Part shown: piece after piece, positions 23,310 through 31,727 of the stretch
Position numbering within the stretch: position 1 is the stretch's first letter
How the letters are laid out: the number at the start of each line of letters is the position of its first letter
Translations under genes and position numbers: made by a program
The notes under the pieces: generated by a model
Told to the model about the DNA's origin: nothing
Databases searched by the model: none
Seen by the model: only the letters and a program-made list of their open reading frames with translations
NCBI GenBank assembly: GCA_037442205.1
Contig: JBBIQS010000078.1
Location: 1-37,069, forward strand
DNA: 37,069 nt
Direction: 5' to 3'
Origin: JBBIQS01 sp037442205
GTDB lineage: Bacteria; Myxococcota; Myxococcia; Myxococcales; UBA5297

Positions 23310-23885
23310 CTAACTCGCTGCGGCCCGCCGTCCGGTCTTCCCCGGGCCGCGGGCCGCCGCCATAGAGCCCGCCTTGAGGCGCCGCAGCGCTCCCAGCAGC
23401 CATTCCCGGTCGGCCTCGATGAGCCGGGTCATCCGCTCGACCGCCAGGTCCATCCCGTGCCCAGCGCCATGCGCGGGCGCCTGGGCGTATCCCTGCAACC
23501 GCTGCTCGCACTCCGCCAGCCGCGCTTCCAGACAGCCGATCAGCTCCTCGCGCGGCAGGTCGTGGCAGAAGAGCATCGCCACGTCCTGGTTGCTGCCAGC
23601 GAGCCCTGGCCTTGCCAGCCGCTCGCGAATCAGCTCGAGGTAGCGGCGCGTCCCTTTCTCGGTGAGCTCGAGCACCTTGCGAACCGGACGCTTGCCGGCC
23701 TGCTCGGTGCGCGCCGTCGCCAGCCCTTCGGCCACCAGCCGATCCAACGTCGCGTAGGCGGTCGGCTTCTTGAGGTCGGCGAGGCGCGACAGATTGCGCT
23801 CGATGAACTCGTGCAGCCGATAGCCGTGCCCGCTCTGGGCCTTGAGCACTCCCAGCATCAGGAGGACCCGATCGTCGCTGTCCAT
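23310..23885 (-). CDS. PadR-family transcriptional regulator
   Basis: The 191-aa product has a PadR winged helix (about 5-85): VLLMLGVLKAQSGHGYRLHE, then LKKPTAYATLDRLVAEGLA and the wing TEQAGKRPVRKVLELTEKG. A long C-terminal helical domain follows, as in PadR-s1/Vir-type members with dimerisation helices, and a basic tail GPGKTGRRAAAS. PadR proteins usually repress a neighbouring transporter operon and release DNA on binding a small molecule. The ATG at 23885 is chosen (GGAG about 11 nt before, and it starts the domain correctly); a start at 23948 would overlap the promoter. It is divergent from the efflux operon. Confidence 0.85.
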   Translation of the reverse strand: MDSDDRVLLMLGVLKAQSGHGYRLHEFIERNLSRLADLKKPTAYATLDRLVAEGLATARTEQAGKRPVRKVLELTEKGTRRYLELIRERLARPGLAGSNQDVAMLFCHDLPREELIGCLEARLAECEQRLQGYAQAPAHGAGHGMDLAVERMTRLIEADREWLLGALRRLKAGSMAAARGPGKTGRRAAAS

Positions 23886-23911
23886 TTGGCCGCCGTCTCC
23901 TTTGCCGCGCC

Positions 23912-23941
23912 AAAATAGTCTCAGTTGACCATTCAGCTCAA
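23912..23941 (-). promoter_or_regulatory. Promoter of the PadR gene
   Basis: On the minus strand, TTGAGC (23941-23936) and TATTTT (23917-23912) are 18 bp apart, with a start expected near 23905. It overlaps the divergent promoter. Confidence 0.45.
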
Positions 23942-23944
23942 GAC
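23918..23944. promoter_or_regulatory. Candidate PadR operator (imperfect dyad)
   Basis: GTCTCAGTTGA (23918-23928) and TCAGCTCAAGAC (23933-23944) form an imperfect inverted repeat covering both -35 boxes. A bound PadR dimer would shut both directions. Confidence 0.45.
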
Positions 23945-23953
23945 GCATATGAA
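23925..23953 (+). promoter_or_regulatory. Promoter of the adaptor-ABC operon
   Basis: TTGACC (23925-23930) and TATGAA (23948-23953) are separated by 17 bp, about 40 bp before the TTG start at 23993. Confidence 0.5.
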
Positions 23954-23992
23954 TCGGCCCCGTCCCGCGTCTGCGGGCAGGAGAGCGATCCC

Positions 23993-25141
23993 TTGGCCGC
24001 CCCCTCTGACGACGCTGCCCGAACGGCTTCTGTCAGCCAGCTGCGCCTCTCCGATCAGGAGCGCGACGCCCCTGCCTCGCCGCGCCGTACGGTCGTCGCC
24101 GCCGTCGTCGGAGCAATCGCCGCGGCGCTGATTGCCTTCGCGCTCACTCGCGGCGGCGGCTCCGATGCCCGCCTCGGGACGCCCCCTGGTCCGGCTCCGG
24201 CCGCCGACCCTGGGGCCGCTCCGGCGATGAACGTCGCGCCGGCCGCTGCGCCCGCTCGCGGCGCGCCCATCCTGGCCGGTGGACGCGTCGAGGCCGGGCG
24301 TCGCGCGGAGCTCTCTCCCGGGCGCTCCGGCGTGGTGGCCGCGATCAAGGTCGCGCGCGGGGTCCGCGTCCCGGCCGGGACGGTGCTGGCCGAGCTCGAC
24401 AACGACGCCGAGGAGGCCGGGGTCGAGGTCCGGCGGGCGGCCGTCGAAGCGCTCACCGCCCGGCTCAACGAGCTGCGCGACGGCGCCCGGCCTGAGGACC
24501 TGGAGTCGGCCCGCGGCGAGGTGACCGCCGCCGACGCCATCTGGCGCGAGGCCCGCGCCCGCGCCGAGCGCGACCGCGTCCTTTCGGAGAAGGGGGCGCT
24601 CACCTCTTCCCAGCTGCTGCAGAGCGAAACGGCTGAGGAATCTGCGCGCGCCCGCCTCGCCCAGGCCCGCTCGCGGCTTCAGCTCTTGGAGAAGGGCGCC
24701 CGCCCGACCTCGCTCGCCGCCGCCCAGGCCGAGGTCGCCCGCGCCAAGGCCGAGCTCGCGCAGGCCGAGGCCGCGCTGCGCGCCACTCGCCTGCTGGCCC
24801 CGAGCGACGGCAGCATCCTCGAGGTCCGCCTCAATCCCGGCGAGACCTTCGCCCCCGGCATGGGCCCGGCGCTACTGGTCTTCGGCGATCTTGATCACCT
24901 GATCGTCAAGGCCGACATCCCCGAAACCCAGGCCACGCGCCTCAAGGTCGGCGACCGCGCGGTCGCCGCCGTCGAGGCCCTGGCGCCCAAGACCTTCCCG
25001 GCGCGCATCGAGGAGATCGCCCTCGAGGCCGACCGCCAGAAGGGGACCGTCGAGGTCACCGCGGCGCTGTTGGAGAAGGACGCGCGCATCCGGCCGCGCA
25101 TGAGCGCGCGCCTGTCGATCGCTTCTGAGGAGGAACGATGA
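23993..25141 (+). CDS. HlyD/MacA-type periplasmic adaptor protein
   Basis: The 382-aa product has one N-terminal helix (about 34-52) and an Ala/Pro linker. The lipoyl-like half domain is AELSPGRSGVVAAIKVARGV then RVPAGTVLAELDN (about 105-137). A long Ala/Glu/Arg-rich coiled-coil hairpin (about 138-260) is followed by the second lipoyl half (LLAPSDGSILEVRLNPGE) and a beta-barrel domain. This is the membrane-fusion layout linking an inner-membrane ABC pump to an outer-membrane channel, as in MacA. The TTG start is supported by AGGAG 9 nt before. Its stop overlaps the ATG of the ATPase gene (ATGA), so the two are translationally coupled. No outer-membrane channel gene is visible nearby. Confidence 0.87.
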   Translation: MAAPSDDAARTASVSQLRLSDQERDAPASPRRTVVAAVVGAIAAALIAFALTRGGGSDARLGTPPGPAPAADPGAAPAMNVAPAAAPARGAPILAGGRVEAGRRAELSPGRSGVVAAIKVARGVRVPAGTVLAELDNDAEEAGVEVRRAAVEALTARLNELRDGARPEDLESARGEVTAADAIWREARARAERDRVLSEKGALTSSQLLQSETAEESARARLAQARSRLQLLEKGARPTSLAAAQAEVARAKAELAQAEAALRATRLLAPSDGSILEVRLNPGETFAPGMGPALLVFGDLDHLIVKADIPETQATRLKVGDRAVAAVEALAPKTFPARIEEIALEADRQKGTVEVTAALLEKDARIRPRMSARLSIASEEER

Positions 25142-25839
25142 CCGCCCTCGCCCAGGCCCAGGGGCTTCTCAAGCGCTACCGCAAGGGCTCCGAAGAGATC
25201 CGACCCGTCAACGGGCTCGACCTCACCATCGAGGAGGGCGAGCTGCTCGCCATCCGCGGGCCCTCGGGCTCGGGGAAGAGCACGCTGCTGCACCTGCTCG
25301 GCGGGCTCGACCGTCCCGACGCCGGCAGCCTGGTGGTCGCCGGCGCCGACCTCGGCAAGCTCGGCGAGGGCGAGCTGTGCCGCTTCCGCAACAAGAGCAT
25401 CGGCTTCATCTTCCAGGTCTTCCACCTGGTTCCGGTGCTGTCGGCGCTGGAGAACGTCGAGCTGCCGCTGCGGCTGATGAGCCTGTCCGCCAAGCGCCGC
25501 CGCGAGCAGGCCAGGCTGGCGCTGGAGTTGGTGGGCCTGGCCGACCGGATGACCCACCGGCCCGACGAGCTCTCCGGCGGCCAGCAGCAGCGGGTGGCCA
25601 TCGCCCGGGCCATCGCCACCGATCCCAAGCTCCTGCTGGCCGACGAGCCCACCGGCGACCTCGACGAGCGCTCTGGGGACGAGATCATGGAGCTGTTCCT
25701 CTCGCTGCACAGCCAGCACAAGAAGACGGTGGTGATGGTCACCCACGACTCGGCCAAGGCCGCCCGCGCCACCCGCCAGCTCTTCTTCCACGACGGCAAG
25801 CTTGTGGCCAAGGATCCGCGCGCCGGGGCGGCCGCATGA
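25138..25839 (+). CDS. ABC transporter ATPase, LolD/MacB type
   Basis: The 233-aa product has all the ATPase motifs: Walker A GPSGSGKST (41-49), Q-loop IFQVFHLVPVLSALENVELP, signature LSGGQ (145-149), Walker B LLLADEPTGDLD (165-176, Glu170) and switch His203 (VTHD). FQVFHLVPVLSALENVELPL and DEPTGDLDERSG are typical of the LolD/FtsE/MacB class. It is cytoplasmic, pairing with the two permeases downstream. It overlaps the adaptor gene at the start and the first permease gene at the end, both as ATGA. It is the only ABC ATPase in the window. Confidence 0.93.
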   Translation: MTALAQAQGLLKRYRKGSEEIRPVNGLDLTIEEGELLAIRGPSGSGKSTLLHLLGGLDRPDAGSLVVAGADLGKLGEGELCRFRNKSIGFIFQVFHLVPVLSALENVELPLRLMSLSAKRRREQARLALELVGLADRMTHRPDELSGGQQQRVAIARAIATDPKLLLADEPTGDLDERSGDEIMELFLSLHSQHKKTVVMVTHDSAKAARATRQLFFHDGKLVAKDPRAGAAA

Positions 25840-26960
25840 AGACCCTGCCGCTGATCCTGCGCAACCTGTTCCGCAACCGCCGGCGCTCGGTGCTCACGCT
25901 GCTCGGGGTAGCGGTGGCGATCTTCGTCTACGCCGCGCTGCAGGCGGCGGTGGACGGCATCATGTTCCCGGTGCGCCAGGCCGCGCGCGAGAGCGTGCTA
26001 ACCGTGCGCGAGAAGGGCCGAGCCACGGTGCTCGCCAGCCGGCTGCCGGGCTCGCTCGAGCCGACCCTCTCCAGTCTTCCCGGAGTCGCGCAGGCCACCG
26101 GGGTCCTCACCGACCTGACCGTCGTCGGCGAGAAGCGGGTCCACATCTTTGTCCACGGCATCGATCCCGAGCCCTACCGCCAGCTCAAGCAGCTCCACGT
26201 GCCCGAAGCCGATTGGCAGAAGTTCAAGTCGGAGCGCCAGGCGGCTCTGGTCGGGACCTACCTCGCCCAGCAGATGGGCTGGAGCGTGGGGCAGACGGTG
26301 GACCTCAAGGTATTCGCCACCTCGTTCACCGTAGCCGCGCTGCTGCCGGTGCAGGGCAGCGACCTCGACCGCCACCTGCTGCTGCACCGCGACTACCTGC
26401 AGTCGACCCGCGGCACCGAGGGCCGGGTGACCTCCTTCCTGGTGCGCCCGGCGATGGGCGCCCAGGAATCGGAGGTGGCGAGGGCCATCGACGAGCGGCT
26501 GGCCCTGACCGAGACGCCGAGCGAGACCGCATCCGAGGCGGCCTTCGCCCAGGGCGTGGTCGAGAACTTCATGGGATTCGTGGACTACCTGCGGGTGATG
26601 GGCTTCATCACCGTGCTGGTGACGCTGTTCGGAGCCGCCAACGCGGTGAGCATGAACGTGCGCGAGCGGATCAAAGAGATCGGCGTGCTGCGCACCCTGG
26701 GTTTCACCCCGGGCGACATCGTCTGGCTCGTCGCCGGAGAGGCGAGCGTGCTGTCGGTGGCGGGCGGAATGCTCGGCCTCGCCGGAGCGTCGATGGCCCT
26801 GGGGGGAAAGTCGGCGATGCTCGCCGGGCTCAACCTGGAGATGGGGACGCTGGGGATCGGGCTGGCGGCCAGCCTGGGGATCGGGCTGATCGGCGGGGTG
26901 CTGCCGGCGCTGTCGGCGGTGCGGATGTCGGTGGTGGACACGCTGCGGCTGGTGGACTGA
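25836..26960 (+). CDS. ABC permease 1 of the PadR-controlled operon (FtsX/MacB-type)
   Basis: The 374-aa product begins LILRNLFRNRRRSVLTLLGV with a first helix at about 18-38, then a periplasmic domain (about 45-245). Three C-terminal helices are preceded by NVRERIKEIGVLRTLGFTPGD, and the tail is SAVRMSVVDTLRLVD. It should form half of a heterodimeric permease with the next gene. Its ATG overlaps the ATPase stop, and 15 bp separate it from the next start. The substrate is unknown; pumps of this kind export peptides, antibiotics or lipids, or move lipoproteins. Confidence 0.87.
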   Translation: MKTLPLILRNLFRNRRRSVLTLLGVAVAIFVYAALQAAVDGIMFPVRQAARESVLTVREKGRATVLASRLPGSLEPTLSSLPGVAQATGVLTDLTVVGEKRVHIFVHGIDPEPYRQLKQLHVPEADWQKFKSERQAALVGTYLAQQMGWSVGQTVDLKVFATSFTVAALLPVQGSDLDRHLLLHRDYLQSTRGTEGRVTSFLVRPAMGAQESEVARAIDERLALTETPSETASEAAFAQGVVENFMGFVDYLRVMGFITVLVTLFGAANAVSMNVRERIKEIGVLRTLGFTPGDIVWLVAGEASVLSVAGGMLGLAGASMALGGKSAMLAGLNLEMGTLGIGLAASLGIGLIGGVLPALSAVRMSVVDTLRLVD

Positions 26961-26975
26961 GAGGGACGAGAGGCC

Positions 26976-28106
26976 ATGCTGGTACCTGTCAGCTACAACC
27001 TGCGTTCGCTCTCTCAGCGGAGGGTGCGCACCAGCCTGACGATCGTCGGCATCGCGGCGGTGGTGGCGGTCTATGTGCTGATGACCTCGGTGAGCGGGAC
27101 GATGCGGGCGATGTTCAAGGTCACCGGCCAGCCGGATGAGGTGCTGGTGACGCAGCCTGGCGCCATCACTCCGGAGTTCTCGTTTCTGCCGCGCACGGTG
27201 GCGACCTGGCTGCGGACGCTGGAGCAGGTGGCCTCCGATTCGAGCGGCCAGCCGCTGGTGTCGCCGGAGCTGACGCTGAGCGCCAAGCTCGACCACCAGG
27301 GGCAGAAGAGGAACGTGGCGCTGCGCGGCGTGAGCCCGGCGGCGCGGGCAGTCTACCGGGAGCTCAAGGTCGCCGAGGGCAGCTGGTGGGGACCGGGCAA
27401 AAAGGCGATGGTCGGCCGGCAGCTGGCGCGGGCGCAGGGGCTCAAACTGGGAGACTCGCTCGGGTTCGAGAAGGAGACCTGGACGGTCGCCGGGATCTTC
27501 GAGGCCGGCGGAACGGTCTACGAGCAGGAGATCTGGATGGATCTCGACGACCTCGGCGCCGCTTCGAATCGAACCGAGCTCACCTCGGTAGTTCTTCGGG
27601 TAAAGGACGCCTCGCTCACCAAGCCGACAGTGGACGAGCTGGGGGCGCAGCGCCGCCAGCCTCTCCAGGCCCAGGCTGCCCACGACGCCTACGCGCGCGT
27701 CGGCGGGATGAGCATGTGGGCGGCGAGCCTGGGACAGTTCATCGCGCTGGTCATCGCCCTGGGAGCGATCTTCGGCGGCATGAACACCATGTATTCGGCG
27801 GTCGCCGGGCGGGTCCGCGAGATTGGCATTCTGCGGGCGGTGGGCTTCCGCGCCCCGGCGATCCTGCTGTCGTTCCTGACCGAGTCGGTGCTGGTCGGCC
27901 TGGCCGGAGGCGCCCTGGGCGTCGGGATCTCGCTGGCCATCGGCCACGTGCCGCTGAACATGCCGTTCCTCATCGGCAGCGAAGTGGCGATCAGCGGGCG
28001 GGCGATGGTCAGCGGGCTCATCCTCGCCGGCGCGGTCGGCCTCCTCGGCGGCCTGCTCCCGGCCTGGCAGGCCTCGCGGCTCAAGGTCGTCGACGTGCTG
28101 CGCTAG
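26976..28106 (+). CDS. ABC permease 2 of the PadR-controlled operon (FtsX/MacB-type)
   Basis: The 376-aa product begins SYNLRSLSQRRVRTSLTIVG with the first helix at about 20-42, followed by a periplasmic domain and three late helices. VAGRVREIGILRAVGFRAPAI and the ending WQASRLKVVDVLR are FtsX-permease hallmarks. It is closely similar in plan to permease 1 but clearly divergent in sequence, as expected for a heterodimer. It is the last gene of the operon; 28107-28227 shows no strong hairpin. Confidence 0.87.
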   Translation: MLVPVSYNLRSLSQRRVRTSLTIVGIAAVVAVYVLMTSVSGTMRAMFKVTGQPDEVLVTQPGAITPEFSFLPRTVATWLRTLEQVASDSSGQPLVSPELTLSAKLDHQGQKRNVALRGVSPAARAVYRELKVAEGSWWGPGKKAMVGRQLARAQGLKLGDSLGFEKETWTVAGIFEAGGTVYEQEIWMDLDDLGAASNRTELTSVVLRVKDASLTKPTVDELGAQRRQPLQAQAAHDAYARVGGMSMWAASLGQFIALVIALGAIFGGMNTMYSAVAGRVREIGILRAVGFRAPAILLSFLTESVLVGLAGGALGVGISLAIGHVPLNMPFLIGSEVAISGRAMVSGLILAGAVGLLGGLLPAWQASRLKVVDVLR

Positions 28107-28227
28107 CTGACCCGTGCGCGTGCCTTGGCCAATGAAGGGTGGCGCACGCTTGCCGAACGACCCCCGAGCCCGGGGCTGATCTCCAGATGCCGCCCGGGCA
28201 CCCTGGTGCGCGACTCTCGGAGGAGCC

Positions 28228-28878
28228 ATGCGCACCCTCGGCTGGATCGTCCTTCTGTCCGCGCTGTGCTTACCCGCGAGCTCCCGGGCTCGTTCTGGCT
28301 TCTCGGTTTCGCTGTTCGGCGGCCTCTCGCTGACCCCGCCGCTGCCGCTGCGCATCGTCCAGGAGGGAGAGCCGGATCTCCAGCTGCAGGCCCGCTGGGC
28401 GACCGAGTCCTTCCAATACCCCTTCTATTACGACGTGCGCGTCGGCTACTCCCGAGAGAAGCTCGGCTGGGAGCTGGAGATGCTTCACGACAAGCTGGTG
28501 CTAAAGAACCTGCCTCCCGAGGTGCAGCTGTTCCGGGTGTCGCACGGCTACAACCGCATCACCGCCAACCAGCTCTGGAACCCCGGGCCGGTCCTCGCGC
28601 GCTTCGGACTGGGCGTGGTGATCGCCCATCCCGAGAACGTGGTGCGCGGAGAGCCGCTGCCCACCGGCGGCTTCTTCGGCCTCGACTTCTACCTCTCCGG
28701 CGTCACCGCGCAGATCGCCGCCGAGCGATGCTTCTTCATCGTCAGCGGCTTCTTCGCCGCACCCGAGATCAAGCTCACCGCCTCGTGGGCACGGGTCCCT
28801 GTCGCGCGGGGATACGCCGACGTGCCGTGCCTGGCGCTGCACCTGCTGGTCGGCTTGGGCTACGACTGGGCACAGTGA
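28228..28878 (+). CDS. Small outer-membrane beta-barrel protein
   Basis: The 216-aa product has a signal peptide (cleaved near SSRA-RS, residue 22) and alternating beta strands typical of an eight-stranded barrel. The segment FYYDVRVGYSREKLGWELEM then LHDKLVLKNLPPEVQLFRVS and HGYN is a conserved motif I recall from uncharacterised barrel proteins of several phyla (EVQ.F.V.HGYN). Possible lipid-related enzyme or structural protein; function not assigned. GGAGGAGCC precedes the ATG. Convergent with the cupin gene. Confidence 0.68.
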   Translation: MRTLGWIVLLSALCLPASSRARSGFSVSLFGGLSLTPPLPLRIVQEGEPDLQLQARWATESFQYPFYYDVRVGYSREKLGWELEMLHDKLVLKNLPPEVQLFRVSHGYNRITANQLWNPGPVLARFGLGVVIAHPENVVRGEPLPTGGFFGLDFYLSGVTAQIAAERCFFIVSGFFAAPEIKLTASWARVPVARGYADVPCLALHLLVGLGYDWAQ

Positions 28879-28881
28879 GGG

Positions 28882-28918
28882 GCCGGTCGTCGATGGCGAA
28901 ATCCTGGCTGCGACCGGC
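28882..28918. terminator. Inverted repeat between convergent genes
   Basis: GCCGGTCG (28882-28889) and CGACCGGC (28911-28918) form a perfect 8-bp stem with a 21-nt loop. It starts 4 bp after the barrel gene and would serve both directions. Confidence 0.4.
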
Positions 28919-28955
28919 GGGCAGACAATCGATGAGCCAGCCGCTCGACCGCGAG

Positions 28956-29360
28956 TCAGTGAACCGTCGGCTGCTCCGGGTAGGTCGCCTTGGGGATGCC
29001 CGCGCGTGCGTAGGCCTCCATACCCGGCGAGAAGTCGAGGGCGATGCACGGCTGGTCGCCGACAACCCAGGCGTCGTGGCCCGGGGGAATGAAGGCCACC
29101 TCGCCCGGGATCAGGTCGAGCTGCTGTCCGTCCTCCATTTCCACATGCAGCCGCCCGCTGACGATGCAGGTGATGTGCGAGACCTCGCACAGTTCGGTAC
29201 CGGCCAGCGGCCGCACGTTCTGCGACCACTTCCACCCCGGCTCGAAGGTCGCCCGAGCCACGGTGATGTCGCCCTGGCGAATCACCTCGAGCTCGCCCTT
29301 GTCGGCGAACGGCCGGTGCTCGTCCGCCAGGTCAAAGCTTTTGACGATGGGCTGTTCCAT
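28956..29360 (-). CDS. Cupin-domain protein
   Basis: The 134-aa product is a single cupin barrel: FEPGWKWSQNVRPLAGTELC covers the first cupin motif region, ITCIVSGRLHVEMEDGQQLD the centre, and LIPGEVAFIPPGHDAWVVGD the second motif with PGH. The metal-site histidines are only partly conserved (HITCIVSG, PPGHDAW), so it may be a binding or regulatory cupin rather than an enzyme. GGGGAG lies 5 nt before the ATG. It is divergent from the acyltransferase gene. Confidence 0.8.
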   Translation of the reverse strand: MEQPIVKSFDLADEHRPFADKGELEVIRQGDITVARATFEPGWKWSQNVRPLAGTELCEVSHITCIVSGRLHVEMEDGQQLDLIPGEVAFIPPGHDAWVVGDQPCIALDFSPGMEAYARAGIPKATYPEQPTVH

Positions 29361-29485
29361 CTCATCTCCCCGGGGCAGGCCTCGCCCCATCCTCAGAGGT
29401 GCAGCTAGCCACTTCCAGGCCCGCGCGCAGCGAGCCTGTCGGCGGCAATCCCGCGATCCGGCGCGGGCCTGTCCCGCAACTCCGG

Positions 29486-29505
29486 TAACCTGCTGGCGAG
29501 CCAGC
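29486..29505 (+). promoter_or_regulatory. -10-like TAACCT and start-proximal hairpin
   Basis: TAACCT (29486-29491) is followed at once by GCTGGC-GA-GCCAGC (29492-29505), a perfect 6-bp hairpin ending 2 nt before the ATG at 29508. There is no Shine-Dalgarno. Confidence 0.35.
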
Positions 29506-29507
29506 CC

Positions 29508-30620
29508 ATGTCCGAGCCATCGACAGCCGCGCCGCATCTCGAGCCTCTCGACCGCCTGCGCTCTGCGCTGGCGCTGCTGGTCATCGCCCTGCACGCCGCC
29601 ATCCCCTACGCCGTCCACCTGCAGAGCTGGTACGTGAAGGACGTCCGCCGCTCGCTCTTCGTCGACGTGCCGGCGCTGATCGGAGAGGCGCTGGCCATGC
29701 CGGGCTTCTTCTTCCTCGCCGGCTACCTCGCGCCCGCCTCGCTCGCGCGCCGGGGCCCCGCCGGCTACGTCCGGCGCAGGCTGGCGCGGCTCGGGATCCC
29801 CTTCCTTCTCGCTCTTCTCCTCGTGGGGCCCTATCCCTCCTACCTCGAGGAGCTCGCGCGCGGCGGCGCCCCAGGGTACCTGGCGCACGCAGCCCGCTTC
29901 TTCGCCCGCGAGCACCTCAGCCACGGCCACCTCTGGTTCTTGCCCTTCCTCCTGAGCCTCAACCTGATCAGCGCTGGCCTGGCCCGGCCGCTGTCGAAGT
30001 GGTTGTCCCGCGAGCGAGTCAGGCCGGCGCGAGGGCCGTCCCTGGGGCTGGCCCTCGGATTCGCGCTGTCGGCAGGCCTGTCGATGTTCGTCCCGCAGCT
30101 GTTTCTGCACGAGGAGGCCTGGCTCGACACCGCGCTGATGAACGTGCAGCCGTCGCGAGCGGGGCTCAACGTGGCCTGCTACTGCCTGGGGCTCGTCGCC
30201 TGGGGGCGGCGCTGGCTCGAGGTGCCCGGGCGCCGACTGCCTCCCTTGTTCGCGATCACCGGGCTGCTCGCCGCTGGCTATCTCGGCACCCTGGCCGCCG
30301 CGCAGCAGCCTGGGGTCTACGCGCTCAAGCTGGCGGCCGCGCTGCTCCACTGCGCCCTCACCGCGGCGGGGCTGGCTGCGGCGCTGGAGCTGGTTCGCCG
30401 CCGTCGCGGCTCGAGGGGAGCTCTGAGCAAGCTCGCCCCGCGCACCTACGGGATGTACCTGGTGCACTACCTTCCGGTGCTCGGGCTGGCGTTCCTGCTG
30501 CGCCAGGCGGAGCTGCCGCTCGCCCTCAAGTGGCTGGCGGTGTTCGCCCTCTCCACCGGGGCGAGCGTGCTCGGCGCCGACGTGCTGCGGCGCATCCCCG
30601 GGCTGCGCAGGGTGATCTGA
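29508..30620 (+). CDS. Acyltransferase-3 family membrane protein (OafA/MdoC-like)
   Basis: The 370-aa product has about ten helices. The N-terminus LDRLRSALALLVIALHAAIP carries the R...H signature of acyltransferase-3 proteins (Arg then His in helix 1), and FFFLAGYLAP plus HGHLWFLPFLLSLN are the other family motifs. The last helices include APRTYGMYLVHYLPVLGLAF. These enzymes O-acylate sugars, glycans or lipids at the membrane. The acceptor is unknown. It is followed 50 bp later by the cysteine-cluster protein, possibly co-transcribed. Confidence 0.87.
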   Translation: MSEPSTAAPHLEPLDRLRSALALLVIALHAAIPYAVHLQSWYVKDVRRSLFVDVPALIGEALAMPGFFFLAGYLAPASLARRGPAGYVRRRLARLGIPFLLALLLVGPYPSYLEELARGGAPGYLAHAARFFAREHLSHGHLWFLPFLLSLNLISAGLARPLSKWLSRERVRPARGPSLGLALGFALSAGLSMFVPQLFLHEEAWLDTALMNVQPSRAGLNVACYCLGLVAWGRRWLEVPGRRLPPLFAITGLLAAGYLGTLAAAQQPGVYALKLAAALLHCALTAAGLAAALELVRRRRGSRGALSKLAPRTYGMYLVHYLPVLGLAFLLRQAELPLALKWLAVFALSTGASVLGADVLRRIPGLRRVI

Positions 30621-30670
30621 GCTCGAGAGCCGCGCGCGGCCGGCGCCGGCGGCGTGCTAGGAGATGGCCG

Positions 30671-31138
30671 ATGACGGTCTCCGACCTGTGCCTCGCCTGC
30701 GGGCTGTGCTGCGAGGGCACCCTCTTCCTCTACGTGGGCCTGAACGCCGGAGAGCTTTCTCGCCTGGAGGCGCGCGGCCTGCCGGTGGTGCGCAAGAAGG
30801 ACGGCTCGCTGCTGATGCGGCTGGGCTGCACCGCGCTCGACGGCGCCCGCTGCACGGCGTACCAGGATCGGCCCGACAACTGCCGCGGCTACTTCTGCGC
30901 GCTCGCCCAGCAGCTGCACCTGGGCAGCATCTCGTCGGACTCGGCGCTGCAGATCGTCCAGCGGGCCCGCGCGCTGGTAGACGAGGTGGCCCAGAACCTT
31001 CCCCCCAGGCGCGAAGGCGACCCCTGCTCCGCGGTCCAGCGCGCCCACGAAGTCGGGCTGCTGTGCGGGCCCGCGCCCCTGCGCCGCCTGGAGGACTTCC
31101 TCGCCGAGCATTTCCGCGCTCCGCCCAAACCTCGGTGA
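30671..31138 (+). CDS. YkgJ-family cysteine-cluster protein
   Basis: The 155-aa product has the zinc/iron-chelating cysteine set CLACGLCC (C7, C10, C13, C14), then C53, C61, C71 and C76 in LGCTALDGARCTAYQDRPDN-CRGYFC. This is the pattern of the YkgJ (CxxCxxCC ... RPxxC) family, cytoplasmic proteins thought to bind a metal or Fe-S cluster; the molecular role is unknown. Length is normal for the family. AGGAG lies 7 nt before the ATG. Confidence 0.85.
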   Translation: MTVSDLCLACGLCCEGTLFLYVGLNAGELSRLEARGLPVVRKKDGSLLMRLGCTALDGARCTAYQDRPDNCRGYFCALAQQLHLGSISSDSALQIVQRARALVDEVAQNLPPRREGDPCSAVQRAHEVGLLCGPAPLRRLEDFLAEHFRAPPKPR

Positions 31139-31727
31139 TCGCTCCCCCAAGAAGGGGACGCGGTGATTGGGCTGGCCCTCCCGTCGAAAATGCCCGGCGC
31201 TGGCGTCGTCCTTGCTTGACGGCCCGCCGGCGGATGCCAGGCGCAGGGCGGCGGTTCGCGACAACCTGCTGGGATCACTGACCAATGTCTGTCGGGCCGG
31301 GAGCTGGCGACGCGGCGATCCTTGGCGGCCCAGGCATCGGACGGGCAATCACTGAGGGTGTCTTAGACACGCACTGACAGTGCCAGCTCTAGAGCGGCGC
31401 CGGCGGCAGTCTTCTCCGAACTGCGCAAAAAAAGTACTGATAGGAGCTAGCAATTCGATTTCGACCAGTGTACGTTTCTTGCGCTTGTCCACGAACCGAC
31501 ACCGTCGCCCGCTCCACCAGGCCAAGCCGCCCTCGCACCGCGAGTGCGCCGTGCCGGCGAGCTCCGTGGGCGCGCCCGCCACCTTCCCAACCTCGCCTCG
31601 CCATCGTGCGAGGCGTTGCGCCGCGGCGCAAGCCGCGACGGCATCCGTACGTTGCACTACTGCAGCACGTCTAGCGAGCCAGGGAGAGGGAGTACCACGT
31701 AGTAGCGATTAGCGAAGGGAGCCCACA
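31139..31727. other. 589-bp gene-poor stretch with clustered dyads
   Basis: No convincing gene. The stretch holds three adjacent perfect dyads at 31358-31395, a locally AT-richer part (about 31428-31490, with a run of seven A), and a 16-bp palindrome TTGCGCCGCGGCGCAA at 31616-31631. It may contain the promoter of the next gene or a small RNA. Confidence 0.5.

Noticed and set aside
25998..28355. 785-codon minus-strand frame
   Set aside because: Antisense to the two permeases; His/Arg/Gln-rich without domain character.
31285..31377. Tiny frame with a Rossmann-like string GGPGIGRAITEG
   Set aside because: Only 30 codons, no ribosome site, no further SDR motifs. It could be a remnant of a reductase gene, but the evidence is too thin.
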